Below the pieces are notes generated by a model. It searched no databases, was not told where the DNA came from, and saw nothing but the letters and a program-made list of their open reading frames with translations. The position numbers and the translations under genes were made by a program. A stretch of 64,000 nucleotides of DNA from Natrinema mahii (lineage in GTDB: Archaea; Halobacteriota; Halobacteria; Halobacteriales; Natrialbaceae), in NCBI GenBank assembly GCA_000690595.2, contig JHUT02000015.1, forward strand, positions 1 through 64,000. Direction: 5' to 3'. Positions 1-8,673 of this stretch are shown piece after piece (the stretch's first letter is position 1; each line of letters starts with the position of its first letter).

Positions 1-131
1 CGCGTGATCTCGAGGAGCACGTCGTGAAAACCGAGTAGAGGACAGCTATACGAAGTTATCGAGACAGAACAAGAGCACGCAGACTGTGGACTCCTGAGTG
101 TTTATGTGCCATGAGACCGTATTTTTGCTTA

Positions 132-614
132 ATGAGAACCAGTGAGAACGCTGCTATCGATGAATCCCTTCCTCTCGAGACTCTTCAGGAGGTATTGCAG
201 GAGCATCCGGTACAGCTGGCAATTCTCTTCGGTTCTCACGCAACTGGGGAATCGCACTCTCGAAGCGACATTGATCTCGCAGTCGAATTCGACACGGTCC
301 GTCCGAGTGATCCGGCCTACAACGAGGTCTTTCTTGGATTGAGTGCCGACCTCAGCGAAGCGCTCGAGACTGACGATGTTGATCTCGTCGATCTCCAGAC
401 AACGTCACCGGAACTGGCGGAAACGATCTTCGATCACGGCGTTCTTCTCATCGGTGACCGAGAGCATGTAGCTGATGTCCGACGCCAACTCACCGCAACT
501 GAGAAGCAGACTCAGTCACCGCGCGAACGGTTTGATGCGGCAGTCGCCAGAATTGATAGACATCTTGGTGGGTCTGCTGTGACAGCGACTGATGGCGAGA
601 CCCGTGACCGATGA
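132..614 (+). CDS. mntA: MntA-type nucleotidyltransferase antitoxin
   Basis: Minimal nucleotidyltransferase (MNT) fold protein of about 160 residues. The GSX10DXD signature is visible: Gly34-Ser35 followed ten residues later by Asp46-Ile-Asp48, inside a strand-loop ending in LAVEF. In the HepT/MntA family the MNT partner neutralises the HEPN toxin by transferring AMP to a Tyr beside its active site. The stop overlaps the start of the next gene, so the two are translationally coupled, as usual for this pair. I prefer the ATG at 132 because a TATA-like TTTATGT lies about 28 bases upstream, fitting a leaderless transcript. An ATG at 111 would add seven residues. Confidence 0.88.
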   Translation: MRTSENAAIDESLPLETLQEVLQEHPVQLAILFGSHATGESHSRSDIDLAVEFDTVRPSDPAYNEVFLGLSADLSEALETDDVDLVDLQTTSPELAETIFDHGVLLIGDREHVADVRRQLTATEKQTQSPRERFDAAVARIDRHLGGSAVTATDGETRDR

Positions 615-1078
615 CAGACGAGACATTTCCTGCTGATCGTCTCAATAGAATACTCAACGCTGTCGAAACGATTGAAACCAGTTTAGGTGTTCTTGCTCGG
701 AAACAGACGCTGAGTCGCGAAGCATATCATGCTGACTCAGATACACAGGATATCGTTGAACGCCGATTCGTGAAGATGACCGAGGCAGCGATCGATATTG
801 GAGAGGAACTCGTCAAACACGAGCGTGGAACGCCTCCAGCGAGTAATCCACAGTCAATGCGGGCTCTCGAAGAGCTTGGTATACTCTCTGCTTCGACAGC
901 TGAAGAAATGGCACAAGGTGCCCGGTTCCGGAATGTCCTTGCACACACCTACGGGAACATCATCGAACACGACGTGGTCTACAACGCTTTGCAGGACCTC
1001 GAGCGTTACCGCCAGTTCGTCATCGAGGTCCGCGACTACCTCGAGTCGATCGGAGCACTTGATGAGGACATCTCTTAG
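611..1078 (+). CDS. hepT: HepT-type HEPN toxin (DUF86)
   Basis: Helical HEPN-domain protein of 155 residues, the toxin partner of the MNT protein it overlaps by four bases. The RX4HXY ribonuclease motif is present as Arg107, His112 and Tyr114 in RNVLAHTY; this Tyr is the residue AMPylated by MntA in characterised pairs. HEPN toxins of this group are RNases that act on RNA when freed. All motif residues are intact, so both toxin and antitoxin look functional. The pair lies beside gene remnants and an ISH3 element, a usual setting for type VII toxin-antitoxin modules. Confidence 0.88.
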   Translation: MTDETFPADRLNRILNAVETIETSLGVLARKQTLSREAYHADSDTQDIVERRFVKMTEAAIDIGEELVKHERGTPPASNPQSMRALEELGILSASTAEEMAQGARFRNVLAHTYGNIIEHDVVYNALQDLERYRQFVIEVRDYLESIGALDEDIS

Positions 1079-1146
1079 CGTTCGAAACACGGCTTACCAC
1101 GGAGTACCTCAATGAGTACGTCAAAGAACTCGGTGTTGAGGCTCTT

Positions 1147-1431
1147 ATGCTGAACTCAAAGGAATTTGACGACGACCTACGCCGAAACACCGAGCAACAG
1201 CGTGCGATGATCAAGCGATGGGCAGAGTACGTTCGTACGAACGACGATAGTAACTGGTCACGCCAACAGAATCGGCTCATCAACTCCCAGCTCCAGTCGA
1301 CAAACGACATGGCTGCCGCTGGCGACACGGATCCTGTTCGGTTTGCAGCCGCTCGAGATCGTCTGCGAGACCAGCACTCCATACAGGTCCCCCCCTTAGA
1401 TTGGGGATGCTACTACAGCAATGACATCTGA
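1147..1431 (+). pseudogene. Hypothetical protein, probably 5'-truncated
   Basis: I do not recognise the family. The ORF gives 94 residues, hydrophilic and rich in Arg, Asp and Gln. The frame stays open upstream of the Met, through codons reading EYLNEYVKELGVEAL, which look like real protein. This suggests the natural start lies upstream or has been lost. It follows HepT closely. The last residues overlap the start of the next small ORF in another frame, so the 3' end may also be altered. Confidence 0.4.
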
Positions 1432-1588
1432 TTCATCTTCCGGATCAGTGGACGACGAGGTCCGCCAACTGTACGAGCGATATCTGGCGGCCGAGAGCGA
1501 CGCCGAATGTCGCGAGATCGCCCTCGAGATGGGAGATCTTGACGGACGCCGCCACGCGGAGATTTACGCAGCACTCGAAGACGAGTGA
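1421..1588 (+). CDS. Small acidic hypothetical protein (55 aa)
   Basis: Short ORF starting at ATG 1421 and ending at TGA 1586-1588. The product is acidic, with a helical, charged composition (segments DDEVRQLYERYLAAES and ALEMGDLDGRRHAEIY), typical of haloarchaeal small proteins. No family recognised. It overlaps the end of the preceding ORF by 11 bases in another frame. Coding is supported only by composition and by the many G/C-ending codons. Confidence 0.45.
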   Translation: MTSDSSSGSVDDEVRQLYERYLAAESDAECREIALEMGDLDGRRHAEIYAALEDE

Positions 1589-1675
1589 GCAGTTCTTCTT
1601 CCAGAGATCTGTGTGCGGAGTCGTTCAAGACCCGCGACTAGCTGAATCTCGATTTAGGGTTGTCGCCAGCTGGGT

Positions 1676-1936
1676 TCATTCAGCTTCGAGGTCGCGAGCA
1701 TCCAGTCCGCCAGCGAGGTACTGCTCTCCCTGACGAGTGATGTCGTAGACGCCGTTGCCCAAGTGGACAAGAAGGCCGTAGGTGACTAGCGTCTTGCAGC
1801 GGGAATTGATATGTTGTCGGGAGAAGCGAACCCGGCCGCTGTCAGCCATCTCTTTGGGCGTATCGGGTCCAGCGTCAGACAAATGCTCTAAAATTCGATC
1901 GTCGGCGCGAGACATCCAGTCAGCGTCAAAGCGCAT
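1676..1936 (-). CDS. PhiH1 repressor-like winged-helix protein
   Basis: Small DNA-binding protein of about 86 residues with one winged helix: ADDRILEHLSDAG, then TPKEMADSGRVRFSRQHINSRC as the recognition region, then a wing around GNGVYDITRQGEQYL. This layout matches the haloarchaeal family named after the phage PhiH1 repressor, which is scattered through chromosomes and mobile elements. A GTG at 1960 would give an alternative eight-residue extension; I chose the ATG because the family commonly begins near MRxDADWM. Target unknown. Confidence 0.75.
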   Translation of the reverse strand: MRFDADWMSRADDRILEHLSDAGPDTPKEMADSGRVRFSRQHINSRCKTLVTYGLLVHLGNGVYDITRQGEQYLAGGLDARDLEAE

Positions 1937-2057
1937 ACTCAACTCTGCTTGTGCCGACACTATCCTACACGCGCTAAGTCAAATATTGAGTCGATACGCA
2001 ACTGTAGTTGACTCCAAACATTTTATAACCCGTTAAACTGAAGACTCAAGCGTTCAA

Positions 2058-2318
2058 ATGGATCGATCACAGCGAACGGGGAATGGCTCATCAACGGATC
2101 TTGTCGTTGAAATCATCGAGACGCTGGAAGCGTGTGGCCTCGATTGCGACGACTACCAACTCTACGACACTGTTGATCCCGAAGCACTCGAGCAACTGCT
2201 CGCCTCATCAACGAATGATACCGAAGTTCGACTCACTGTTGAAGGCATTCGGATTGCTGTGACGCCAGACGGTGTGGACGTCCTAATCGATGATCCAACC
2301 AGTGTGTCAGATCAGTAG
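2058..2318 (+). CDS. HalOD1 output-domain protein
   Basis: Protein of 86 residues that is essentially one HalOD1 domain: VVEIIETLEACGLD, then DTVDPEALEQLL, then a closing beta hairpin around VRLTVEGIRIAVTPDGVDV. HalOD1 was defined as an output domain of haloarchaeal signalling proteins and often occurs alone, as here; its biochemical role is not known. A possible promoter is the AT-rich stretch with TTTTATAACC about 30 bases upstream of the start (2021-2030). Confidence 0.75.
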   Translation: MDRSQRTGNGSSTDLVVEIIETLEACGLDCDDYQLYDTVDPEALEQLLASSTNDTEVRLTVEGIRIAVTPDGVDVLIDDPTSVSDQ

Positions 2319-2532
2319 CGGAATCGCTTTTTTCGACCGCGAGGATCAGTGGGATACCGGACGTAACTGTTCACTGTGAGAATCCGCATTTCGAAGATAT
2401 CGCAAATTGCTGCCCGTAGCGATTCCTTGATTGTTGAGTTCAGAAATCACACCCAGTGTTTAACTCTTGACAGTACTGATACTTAACTAATCGATGGAGC
2501 GGGCGGTGGTGCAGAAGGCTTCACAAGGAAGT

Positions 2533-2574
2533 GGTAGGACGAAATTGATGTGTCCAGCAGCAAGTCGTCCTACC
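2533..2574. repeat. 10-bp perfect inverted repeat, 22-nt spacer
   Basis: GGTAGGACGA at 2533-2542 pairs perfectly with TCGTCCTACC at 2565-2574. It lies in the gene-free stretch between the HalOD1 gene and the left end of the ISH3 element, about 25 bases from that end. It could be the target region of the element, a transcription terminator or the end of an older mobile element. No other structure is evident between 2319 and 2598. Confidence 0.5.
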
Positions 2575-2598
2575 GAGTAACGATACGGTTGAACAGGT

Positions 2599-3991
2599 TC
2601 AGTACCTCACAAAGCATCGCCAGTTAGCCTGACCTGAGTCACCTGTTCTGTCGTGATGAGTCATCGATAGCGGTTGAACAACGCTAATTGAGGACGGAAC
2701 TGTCGCTGTCGGCGGCGGTCAGCCGCCGACGCGACAGCGTAGCCACTCACAAGGCGGCGTCCTCGGTCAGTGACTACCGGTGGAACCGGTCGTCAGGTGG
2801 TCGGTTTGCGGGGACGGCCCGACGCACCGCGAGGGCCGTCCACGCAGCCCGGCGAACCATGTTGACGAACTCCTTGTATGGCCACCACCAGAGGCGACGC
2901 CCGCCTCGGCGGGGCGTCGCCACGTATTCGTAGTGCAGATACCGCCAAACGTTCTGTAGCAGCAGACTCACTACGACGTACAGCAGTCTGACCGTCGCGT
3001 CTCGCGTTGTTGTCGTCGCTATCGCTTGCTCGGACAAGCGATAGCTCGACTCGATACCGAAGCGTTTGCTGTAGTGGTATCGAGCGTCGCGTGGTGTCTC
3101 GATAAACGGCGCGTCAGCGGCGTAGCCGTGACGCGCCACTCCATGTTCGTCGTATCGTCCATTCAGGTACGTACAGTCGATGTAGACGGGAAACTCGACG
3201 GTCCAGCTGTGACCGTCGAGTTTCCCTGTCAAGTCGTGTTGAATGATGCGACTCCACCCTTCCGAGAGTTCCTGTTGAATCGCCTCACCCCACCGGATGA
3301 TCGGGACAACGTAGGCGTAGTTGTGCGCCTGTAGCAGCGTGAGACACTTGCTGTCGTAGAATCCGCGATCAAGGTAGACGGCCTTGACCTCAGTGTCAAG
3401 ACCGTCGAGAACACCGAGGAACTCAGCGATGACGCTGCTGGCGGTGTCGCCGTCTTCAAGACGGCGCACCGCCAGCGTGAACCGCTTGTTCTTCACACGC
3501 GCATAGAGTGTGGCGTAGGCGTGGAACGAAGTGGTTCCACGCTTCGCTTCCGAGTGGTAGAGAGCGTCTGTGTTGTTTTTGTCACCGTAGTAGGGCCGCA
3601 GGTGGAGGTCTGCGCAGACCTCCACCTGCTCGGGGAGCAGTTCGACGACATCCTGCCGAAGGAGTGTGTTAGCGACTCGTTCGAGCCGTTCCGGCTCGAA
3701 CTTCGTCCGCAAGTGGTAGAGGATCGTGTTCGCCGATGGCGAGTCTTCACTGGAGTTGCATAGCGTCGAGATCGAGGTCCCGTCGGCGGTTGCGCCGACG
3801 AGGACCTCGTAGATGTCCTCTGGATCGATTTCAGCGTTGTTGGCGAGGTTCAGAGAAACTTCCTCGTCAAGTCGGTTGACGAGGAAGTTAAGGAGCTGGT
3901 CTTCGTGGATTTCACTGTCTGCTTGCTGCTGGTGCTTGGACACATCTTCAGCAAGCAGACGTTCTAACTAACCGGCTTTGTGAGGTACTGA
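2599..3991 (-). mobile_element. ISH3-family insertion sequence (1,393 bp)
   Basis: Complete insertion sequence bounded by 17-bp perfect terminal inverted repeats (TCAGTACCTCACAAAGC at 2599-2615 and its complement at 3975-3991). It holds one intact transposase gene on the minus strand. Length and ends fit the ISH3 family. The bases just outside and at the tips (AGGTT on the left, AGGCT on the right) could be a 5-bp target duplication with one change, but this is uncertain. Confidence 0.85.
2774..3943 (-). CDS. ISH3-family DDE transposase
   Basis: Transposase of 389 residues, full length for ISH3. Candidate catalytic acids are Asp112 (ADLHLRPYYGD), Asp192 (VYLDRGFYDS) and Glu298 (KRFGIESSYR), in the order and spacing of a DDE nuclease. 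The N-terminal 80 residues are a helical, DNA-binding-like region. The protein would cut and join the inverted ends of the surrounding element. The gene is uninterrupted, so the copy may still be active. The C-terminal tail is strongly basic. Confidence 0.9.
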   Translation of the reverse strand: MSKHQQQADSEIHEDQLLNFLVNRLDEEVSLNLANNAEIDPEDIYEVLVGATADGTSISTLCNSSEDSPSANTILYHLRTKFEPERLERVANTLLRQDVVELLPEQVEVCADLHLRPYYGDKNNTDALYHSEAKRGTTSFHAYATLYARVKNKRFTLAVRRLEDGDTASSVIAEFLGVLDGLDTEVKAVYLDRGFYDSKCLTLLQAHNYAYVVPIIRWGEAIQQELSEGWSRIIQHDLTGKLDGHSWTVEFPVYIDCTYLNGRYDEHGVARHGYAADAPFIETPRDARYHYSKRFGIESSYRLSEQAIATTTTRDATVRLLYVVVSLLLQNVWRYLHYEYVATPRRGGRRLWWWPYKEFVNMVRRAAWTALAVRRAVPANRPPDDRFHR

Positions 3992-4375
3992 GGCTACAAT
4001 CTCAGACATACATCATCAGATAGACCATTAGAAATAGTAGTAGAGAGGGTATTCAATTGATACAATCCACTTCCAGATTAGGAACCCCTGTTTCTGGTGT
4101 TTCAACTGGAGATTTGTGGGTGGAGGGAGGGGGGCGCGCTGTAATTTTTTGGCGCTGTCGCCTTGGCGACACCCGCCAAGGGGGCTTTCGCGCGAAGCGC
4201 GAAACGATCCCGCCGGCGTTGCGGCGCGATCGCGCCGCCGACCCCGGCCTCGAGAACGGACTACAACCTTCACAAGCCCATAGTCAGGCTAATTGAATTG
4301 CCGCCTCGCGGCGACCGGCAGGCATATTTGGCCGGTTCTTTCGCTGGTATTCGCTCGTGCCTTCGCTATTGGCGG
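3992..4375. other. Gene-free stretch with three consecutive palindromes
   Basis: No convincing gene. Within 83 bases lie three perfect palindromes: a 7-bp stem with TT loop (4156-4171, following a run of six T), an 8-bp stem with GAA loop (4186-4204), and an 18-bp uninterrupted palindrome GCGGCGCGATCGCGCCGC (4221-4238). The first part (3992-4130) is AT-rich. The stretch lies beyond the 3' end of the iron-transport operon, so the hairpins may act in termination or RNA stability; they may instead be debris of a mobile element. Confidence 0.5.
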
Positions 4376-5281
4376 CTATTCTGAACGACACTCATCGTGA
4401 AGTGGATCCAACGGGATTACCTGAGGGCCATAGTCCGTGTCCAATACCACTGCCTCAATTCCGAACACATCGGCCAAGAGCTGACTCGTGATGACCGATT
4501 CGGGCGCTCCGTGGGCGTACACCGATCCGTCCTTGAGAGCGATCACGTGGTCGGCATACCGCGCTGCTTGCCCAATGTCGTGGAGTACAAGGACGACAGT
4601 AGTGTCACTCTCGTCACGAAGCGTTTCCACGACTTGCATCACTTCCAGTTGGTGATGGGGGTCCAGAAAGGTGGTCGGTTCGTCGAGGAGTAATACCTCG
4701 GTGTCCTGGGCGAGCGCCATCGCAATCCAAACCAACTGTTTCTGGCCGCCACTGAGACTGCCGACGTCGCGTTCGCGGAGATGCGCAACCCCAGCCAGCT
4801 GAATAGCGTCGTCGACAACTGCCCGGTCTTCCGCCGTCAACGACTCGAAGAAGCCGCAGTGTGGATAGCGACCCCGCTCAACGAGATCTGCGACCGAAAT
4901 ACCATCCGGCGCGACGTTCTCCTGGGAGAGCAATCCGAGTTTTCGGGCGAGTTCCTTCGTCCCCAGTGAGTCGACGGCTTGTCCATCGAGTAATACCGTC
5001 CCATCGTCGGGTGCGATCTTGTTTGCGAGGCCTTTGAGCAGTGTACTTTTTCCACTCCCGTTTGGTCCGATAAGTGCCGTCACTTCGTCTGGTGGCACGG
5101 TAATCGATTCCCCGTTGATCACTGGTCCATCCGTCCCTGGGTAGCCGATGACAAGATCAGTCCCGCTAAATTCCGTGATCGTGCTCCGCAACTCAGCTGT
5201 CGTTTCCCTCTCAGTCTCTTGCGTGTCGGACTGGTCACTACCCAGCGCTTGATCCGACCGTGTTGATTGCCGATTCGTCAT
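4376..5281 (-). CDS. fecE: Fe-siderophore/cobalamin-type ABC transporter ATPase
   Basis: ATP-binding subunit of a FecBCD/BtuCD-type importer, 301 residues. Walker A is GPNGSGKST (residues 72-80), the signature is SLSGGQKQL, Walker B is VLLLDEP, followed by a D-loop and the switch His in VLVLHD. A Ser/Thr/Glu-rich tail of about 35 residues precedes the ABC fold, a common haloarchaeal extension. Its start codon overlaps the stop of the permease by one base, so it is the last gene of a three-gene operon (binding protein, permease, ATPase). It powers import of a ferric chelate across the membrane. Confidence 0.9.
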   Translation of the reverse strand: MTNRQSTRSDQALGSDQSDTQETERETTAELRSTITEFSGTDLVIGYPGTDGPVINGESITVPPDEVTALIGPNGSGKSTLLKGLANKIAPDDGTVLLDGQAVDSLGTKELARKLGLLSQENVAPDGISVADLVERGRYPHCGFFESLTAEDRAVVDDAIQLAGVAHLRERDVGSLSGGQKQLVWIAMALAQDTEVLLLDEPTTFLDPHHQLEVMQVVETLRDESDTTVVLVLHDIGQAARYADHVIALKDGSVYAHGAPESVITSQLLADVFGIEAVVLDTDYGPQVIPLDPLHDECRSE

Positions 5282-6393
5282 TACACTTCACCGAGGTTTT
5301 CTTTTTTCCGCATTAAGTAGAGGAAGTACGGGCCCCCGACGAGTCCCGTAATGATGCCGACTGGTAGCTGAATCGGACTGAGCGCGAGCCGTGCACCGAC
5401 ATCCGCACCGACGAGGAGTGCAGGCCCGAGGAAGAGACAGCCGATGAGCAGTCGCCTCGAGTCGCTGCCGACGATGTTGCGGACGATATGTGGGACGATC
5501 AAACCGACGAATCCGACGAGACCTGCCACGGCAATAGCGGCGGCCGTCGAGAGGATTGCGATGCCGGCGACGGCGAATCGAACCTTCTCGACGGGCATGC
5601 CGAGTGAGTCCGCCGTATCTTCACCGAGGAGTAACACGTCGAGTTCCTGCGTTACGACGAATGCAAGAATCATCGCGAGGACGGTAAACGGCAGCGCAAT
5701 CCGGACCTGTGCCCAATCCGTTCCGAGAAGTGAGCCGGAAAGCCACGTCTGAGCGGACATAACGACACCGAGGTTATCGATGAAAAAGAACAGCGCTCGT
5801 TGGACGGAGCTAAAGACGGTCCCGACGACGACGCCTGCAAGCACGAGTCGGACGGGACTCGTCCCGTTTTTCCACGCAATGGCGTAGACGAGCAGGAACG
5901 CAACACCGCCACCGAGCGCCGCGAGTACGGGCATCACCGGGAGTAGGCCGGAAAACATCGTGAGCGTAAGCAGTACCACGAGACCGGCACCGTCGCTTAC
6001 GCCGAGGATGTACGGGCTCGCGAGTTCGTTTCTCGTGATTATCTGGAAGATGGCCCCCGAGACTGCGAGGTTCGCACCAACGAGTACACCGACCAGGATA
6101 CGCGGGAGGCGGATATTCCAGACGACGTGCTGACGGGGCGTGAACCACTTCGGAATCTCGTCTCCGAGGAGGAACGCGCGCCAGACATCGACGCTGAACA
6201 GCACGTCCGGGTCGAAAACGGTGTACCAGGCGTCGACGAGCGTCAGTGGGAATGCTCCGAAACTCACCTGTAGCAGCGTCGCGCTGAGCAAGATTGCGAG
6301 GCTTCCGAGTACGAGGACGGCAAGTTTCGAGTTCGCGTACCAGCCACTCCACGTATCGCGACGCTGGGCGAGCGTATTGAATAGCCGTGCCAT
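5281..6393 (-). CDS. fecD: FecCD-family iron ABC transporter permease
   Basis: Integral membrane permease of 370 residues, with about ten hydrophobic segments starting at LAVLVLGSLAILLSATLL. Family hallmarks are IRLPRILVGVLVGANLAVSG, the RNELASPYILGVS stretch, and the C-terminal VPHIVRNIVGSDSRRLL ATPase-coupling region. It forms the channel through which the ferric-siderophore (or related chelate) passes. It starts only a few bases after the binding-protein stop and overlaps the ATPase gene, so the three are co-transcribed. The initial part has an extra loop (residues 55-85) compared with bacterial FecD. Confidence 0.92.
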   Translation of the reverse strand: MARLFNTLAQRRDTWSGWYANSKLAVLVLGSLAILLSATLLQVSFGAFPLTLVDAWYTVFDPDVLFSVDVWRAFLLGDEIPKWFTPRQHVVWNIRLPRILVGVLVGANLAVSGAIFQIITRNELASPYILGVSDGAGLVVLLTLTMFSGLLPVMPVLAALGGGVAFLLVYAIAWKNGTSPVRLVLAGVVVGTVFSSVQRALFFFIDNLGVVMSAQTWLSGSLLGTDWAQVRIALPFTVLAMILAFVVTQELDVLLLGEDTADSLGMPVEKVRFAVAGIAILSTAAAIAVAGLVGFVGLIVPHIVRNIVGSDSRRLLIGCLFLGPALLVGADVGARLALSPIQLPVGIITGLVGGPYFLYLMRKKENLGEV

Positions 6394-6399
6394 CGGTCC

Positions 6400-7539
6400 T
6401 CAGAAGGTGCCGTTGATGATGGCTGCGAGCTCTTGGCGGTCGAAGAGTTGCTCGTCTTCGGAGAGGCTGCCGACGTGGCCAGGCCACTCACCGAGCGAGT
6501 CTGGGTAGACCATTTTCGCGACTGCTTCCGTTGCGAACAGATCGACGATGGGGCCCATGAACTGCCCTCCATTTCGCACGATGTTCCGGTTCTGGACAGC
6601 AGTCAGGCGTTGACCATTGGAGTTATTCTCGAACGGTTCGATGACTGTGTCTACAAACTCCTCGTGTGTTAGGGACGTAAGGCCGCCGACGGCACCGATG
6701 TAGTCGGGATCAACGCGAAGGAGTTCCTCGTATCCAATTGGCCCGTCGGGGACGTTGTCTTCGAAGGCGCCTTTCATACCGACTCGGCGGTAGGTCAGCG
6801 TGTTGTTCTGGAGGGGATCGAGCGGGGCGACGCGGAACTGTCCGGAGTCGGGGTTGACGCCACGCCAGATCGCAGCGATAGTCGGTCGCTCGTCCGCAGG
6901 TGGCAGGCCGTCCTCGATCGTCTCCATAAAGTCGTCGTGGAAGGACTGCCACGCGTCGAAGCGGTCTTGGCGCTGGAAGATTTTCGCTGCCTTTTCGAAC
7001 GCGCCGTAGAGATCGTAGTAGGGTTCACTCCCGGTTGCTGCCGACGAGGCGAATCTGATACTCGAGCCGAGGAAGGGGCCAGTCCCGGTCCTGATTTCCT
7101 CGATATCCGAATCGGTCCAGTTAGCGAAGAACTTCAGCATCCGCGGGTCGATGAGGTGAACGTCACAGTCGGCCGCGTAGAAGTTCTCCTTGTCATAGCC
7201 CGACTCGGAACTGTCCGCGAGTTTCGTGATCTCGTTCTCGTCGAAACTGACGTCCGGAAGTTGGTCGTAGTACTTGAGCGGCGCGCGTTCGAGACTTGCG
7301 GTTGCTGAAGGCTGCATTCCAAGCGCCATGCCGATGTCCATCCAGACGCTGGGGATCGCCGCGTATGTCTCGGGGACACTCTCAAACGTATACGGATCGT
7401 TCGGTTTGACCTGGACCGTGTATGTCCCAGTACCTGTGGACTGTTCTGTTTGATCATCGGCAGTTGTTCCGGAACAGCCGGCAAGGCTGACGGCGATCAG
7501 GCTAGCGCTGCTTGCAAGGAGTTGGCGTCTACGTGCCAT
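6400..7539 (-). CDS. Iron-siderophore ABC transporter substrate-binding lipoprotein
   Basis: Extracellular binding protein of 379 residues, anchored through a lipidated Cys22: the start MARRRQLLASS and the lipobox SLAGC form a Tat-style lipoprotein signal, followed by an acidic linker. The rest has the two-lobe periplasmic-binding fold expected for a FecB-like protein, with few sharp motifs. It is the first gene of the fec-like operon. A DtxR-type palindrome lies only three bases before the start codon, so iron (or Mn) repression is the likely control. Ligand is inferred from the neighbours and operator, not from binding residues. Confidence 0.82.
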   Translation of the reverse strand: MARRRQLLASSASLIAVSLAGCSGTTADDQTEQSTGTGTYTVQVKPNDPYTFESVPETYAAIPSVWMDIGMALGMQPSATASLERAPLKYYDQLPDVSFDENEITKLADSSESGYDKENFYAADCDVHLIDPRMLKFFANWTDSDIEEIRTGTGPFLGSSIRFASSAATGSEPYYDLYGAFEKAAKIFQRQDRFDAWQSFHDDFMETIEDGLPPADERPTIAAIWRGVNPDSGQFRVAPLDPLQNNTLTYRRVGMKGAFEDNVPDGPIGYEELLRVDPDYIGAVGGLTSLTHEEFVDTVIEPFENNSNGQRLTAVQNRNIVRNGGQFMGPIVDLFATEAVAKMVYPDSLGEWPGHVGSLSEDEQLFDRQELAAIINGTF

Positions 7540-7541
7540 GC

Positions 7542-7559
7542 TTTTAGGTTAGCCTAAAA
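7542..7559. promoter_or_regulatory. DtxR/IdeR-type operator before the iron operon
   Basis: TTTTAGGTTAGCCTAAAA, an 18-bp palindrome with only its centre unpaired. It matches the TTAGGTTAGSCTAA core known for DtxR-family Fe/Mn repressors. It ends three bases upstream of the binding-protein start codon, so on a leaderless transcript it would cover the transcription start and block the polymerase. Confidence 0.85.
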
Positions 7560-7644
7560 CGACTTAGTGATTCCCGCTATTCGACGTAACACGACATGAA
7601 CAGCCTTCACGGGGTGTCTGTCGTAACACACTGCGTTCACCCGA

Positions 7645-8508
7645 TTAGTCCATATCGCTCGCTCGCTGCCTGAGCGGGACTGCGCGGTCCCGGTGTTCGC
7701 TGATCACACGGTCTGCCCACGCCAGCACGTCGGGGTGGGTACACGAGATGATATCGAAGCCGGTTCCTTGCTCCCGATCGATCGTCAGAAACACGGTCTC
7801 GTCGATGAAGTCGACGGTGTAGGGAACTTGCTCGTCGAGACTGTAGTAGACTGTCGAGTCGGTGGTGGCCTCGATATCTTGCCACTTGGCTCGTAACGAT
7901 GGATCCTCGAGCATCGTCTCGGTGACGCCCGCGTCGAAGACGACCCGCACCTCGGAGCTCGTGTCCCCTTGGAGGTCTTGCTCGTATGCGTACATCGGGA
8001 GCGAGGTGAATGTCCCGACGAGCGCCTCACACGAGGAGCCGTTCTTGAGGGCGTTCGCGACGACGCGGGCGGCTGCAAGCGGGTCCGGGCTCTTTCCACG
8101 CACGTGCTCGCTGTCGACGAGACACCGGAGGTCGAACTCAAACCAGTCGGTCGGTAGCCGCGAGACCAGTTCGGGATAGGTCTGTCCGACCGAGACCGTC
8201 CTCAGCAGCCGGGTGAAATCCCGATGGACGAACTCGCCGAAAGTGGTCAGCTCGTATCTCCGATCGGGGTTCGTTCGCCGGACGAGCCTCCGATCTTCGA
8301 GATCCCCGAGGATGCGACCCAGCGTGACCCGCGTCGCGTCCATCCGCTCGAGCAGCCTCGCTCGGGACCGGGCGTTGTCGGCCAATAGATCGAGTACGCG
8401 GAGGCGATGCTCCGAACGGGCTAGAAACGCCACGGCCTCGACTGACTTCTCGGGCAACTGTTCGTCTCCCTCGCCCACCGTCTTTCCCCCTGCGTTCTCA
8501 GCCGTCAT
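7645..8508 (-). CDS. Winged-helix regulator with FilR1-like middle domain
   Basis: Transcription factor of 287 residues. The N-terminal winged helix (residues 25-95, SEHRLRVLDLLAD to TTFGEFVHRDF) is followed by a ligand-type domain of the FilR1/DUF1724 kind, common in haloarchaeal and methanogen regulators. A DtxR-type palindrome lies 16 bases before its start, so its own expression is probably set by iron. Its position between two metal/peptide importers suggests it controls one of them, perhaps as a second layer under the DtxR protein. Ligand unknown. Confidence 0.8.
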   Translation of the reverse strand: MTAENAGGKTVGEGDEQLPEKSVEAVAFLARSEHRLRVLDLLADNARSRARLLERMDATRVTLGRILGDLEDRRLVRRTNPDRRYELTTFGEFVHRDFTRLLRTVSVGQTYPELVSRLPTDWFEFDLRCLVDSEHVRGKSPDPLAAARVVANALKNGSSCEALVGTFTSLPMYAYEQDLQGDTSSEVRVVFDAGVTETMLEDPSLRAKWQDIEATTDSTVYYSLDEQVPYTVDFIDETVFLTIDREQGTGFDIISCTHPDVLAWADRVISEHRDRAVPLRQRASDMD

Positions 8509-8523
8509 GCGATGCCCGTGATT

Positions 8524-8541
8524 ATTTAGGCTGGCCTAAAT
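8524..8541. promoter_or_regulatory. DtxR/IdeR-type operator before the regulator gene
   Basis: ATTTAGGCTGGCCTAAAT, a second 18-bp palindrome of the same type as the one at 7542. It lies 16 bases upstream of the ATG of the FilR1-like regulator, and likely places that gene in the same iron regulon as the siderophore operon. Confidence 0.78.
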
Positions 8542-8673
8542 CACTTTCCAATCCGGGCTTCGGTCTGACGACGGTCGTCGGAACATCGGCTCGGACGGCC
8601 GCTTTGACGCGTGGCGAGCGGAAGCGTCCCGTTCACGAGTGGCTGGAACGGTAGCCTCCGGTTGCTCGGACCG

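Noticed and set aside
7568-7582. Partial match to the tRNA 3' end (TTCCCGCTATTC) as an attachment site
   Set aside because: Only 12 bases match, no integrase gene is nearby and the match lies in the iron operon promoter region.
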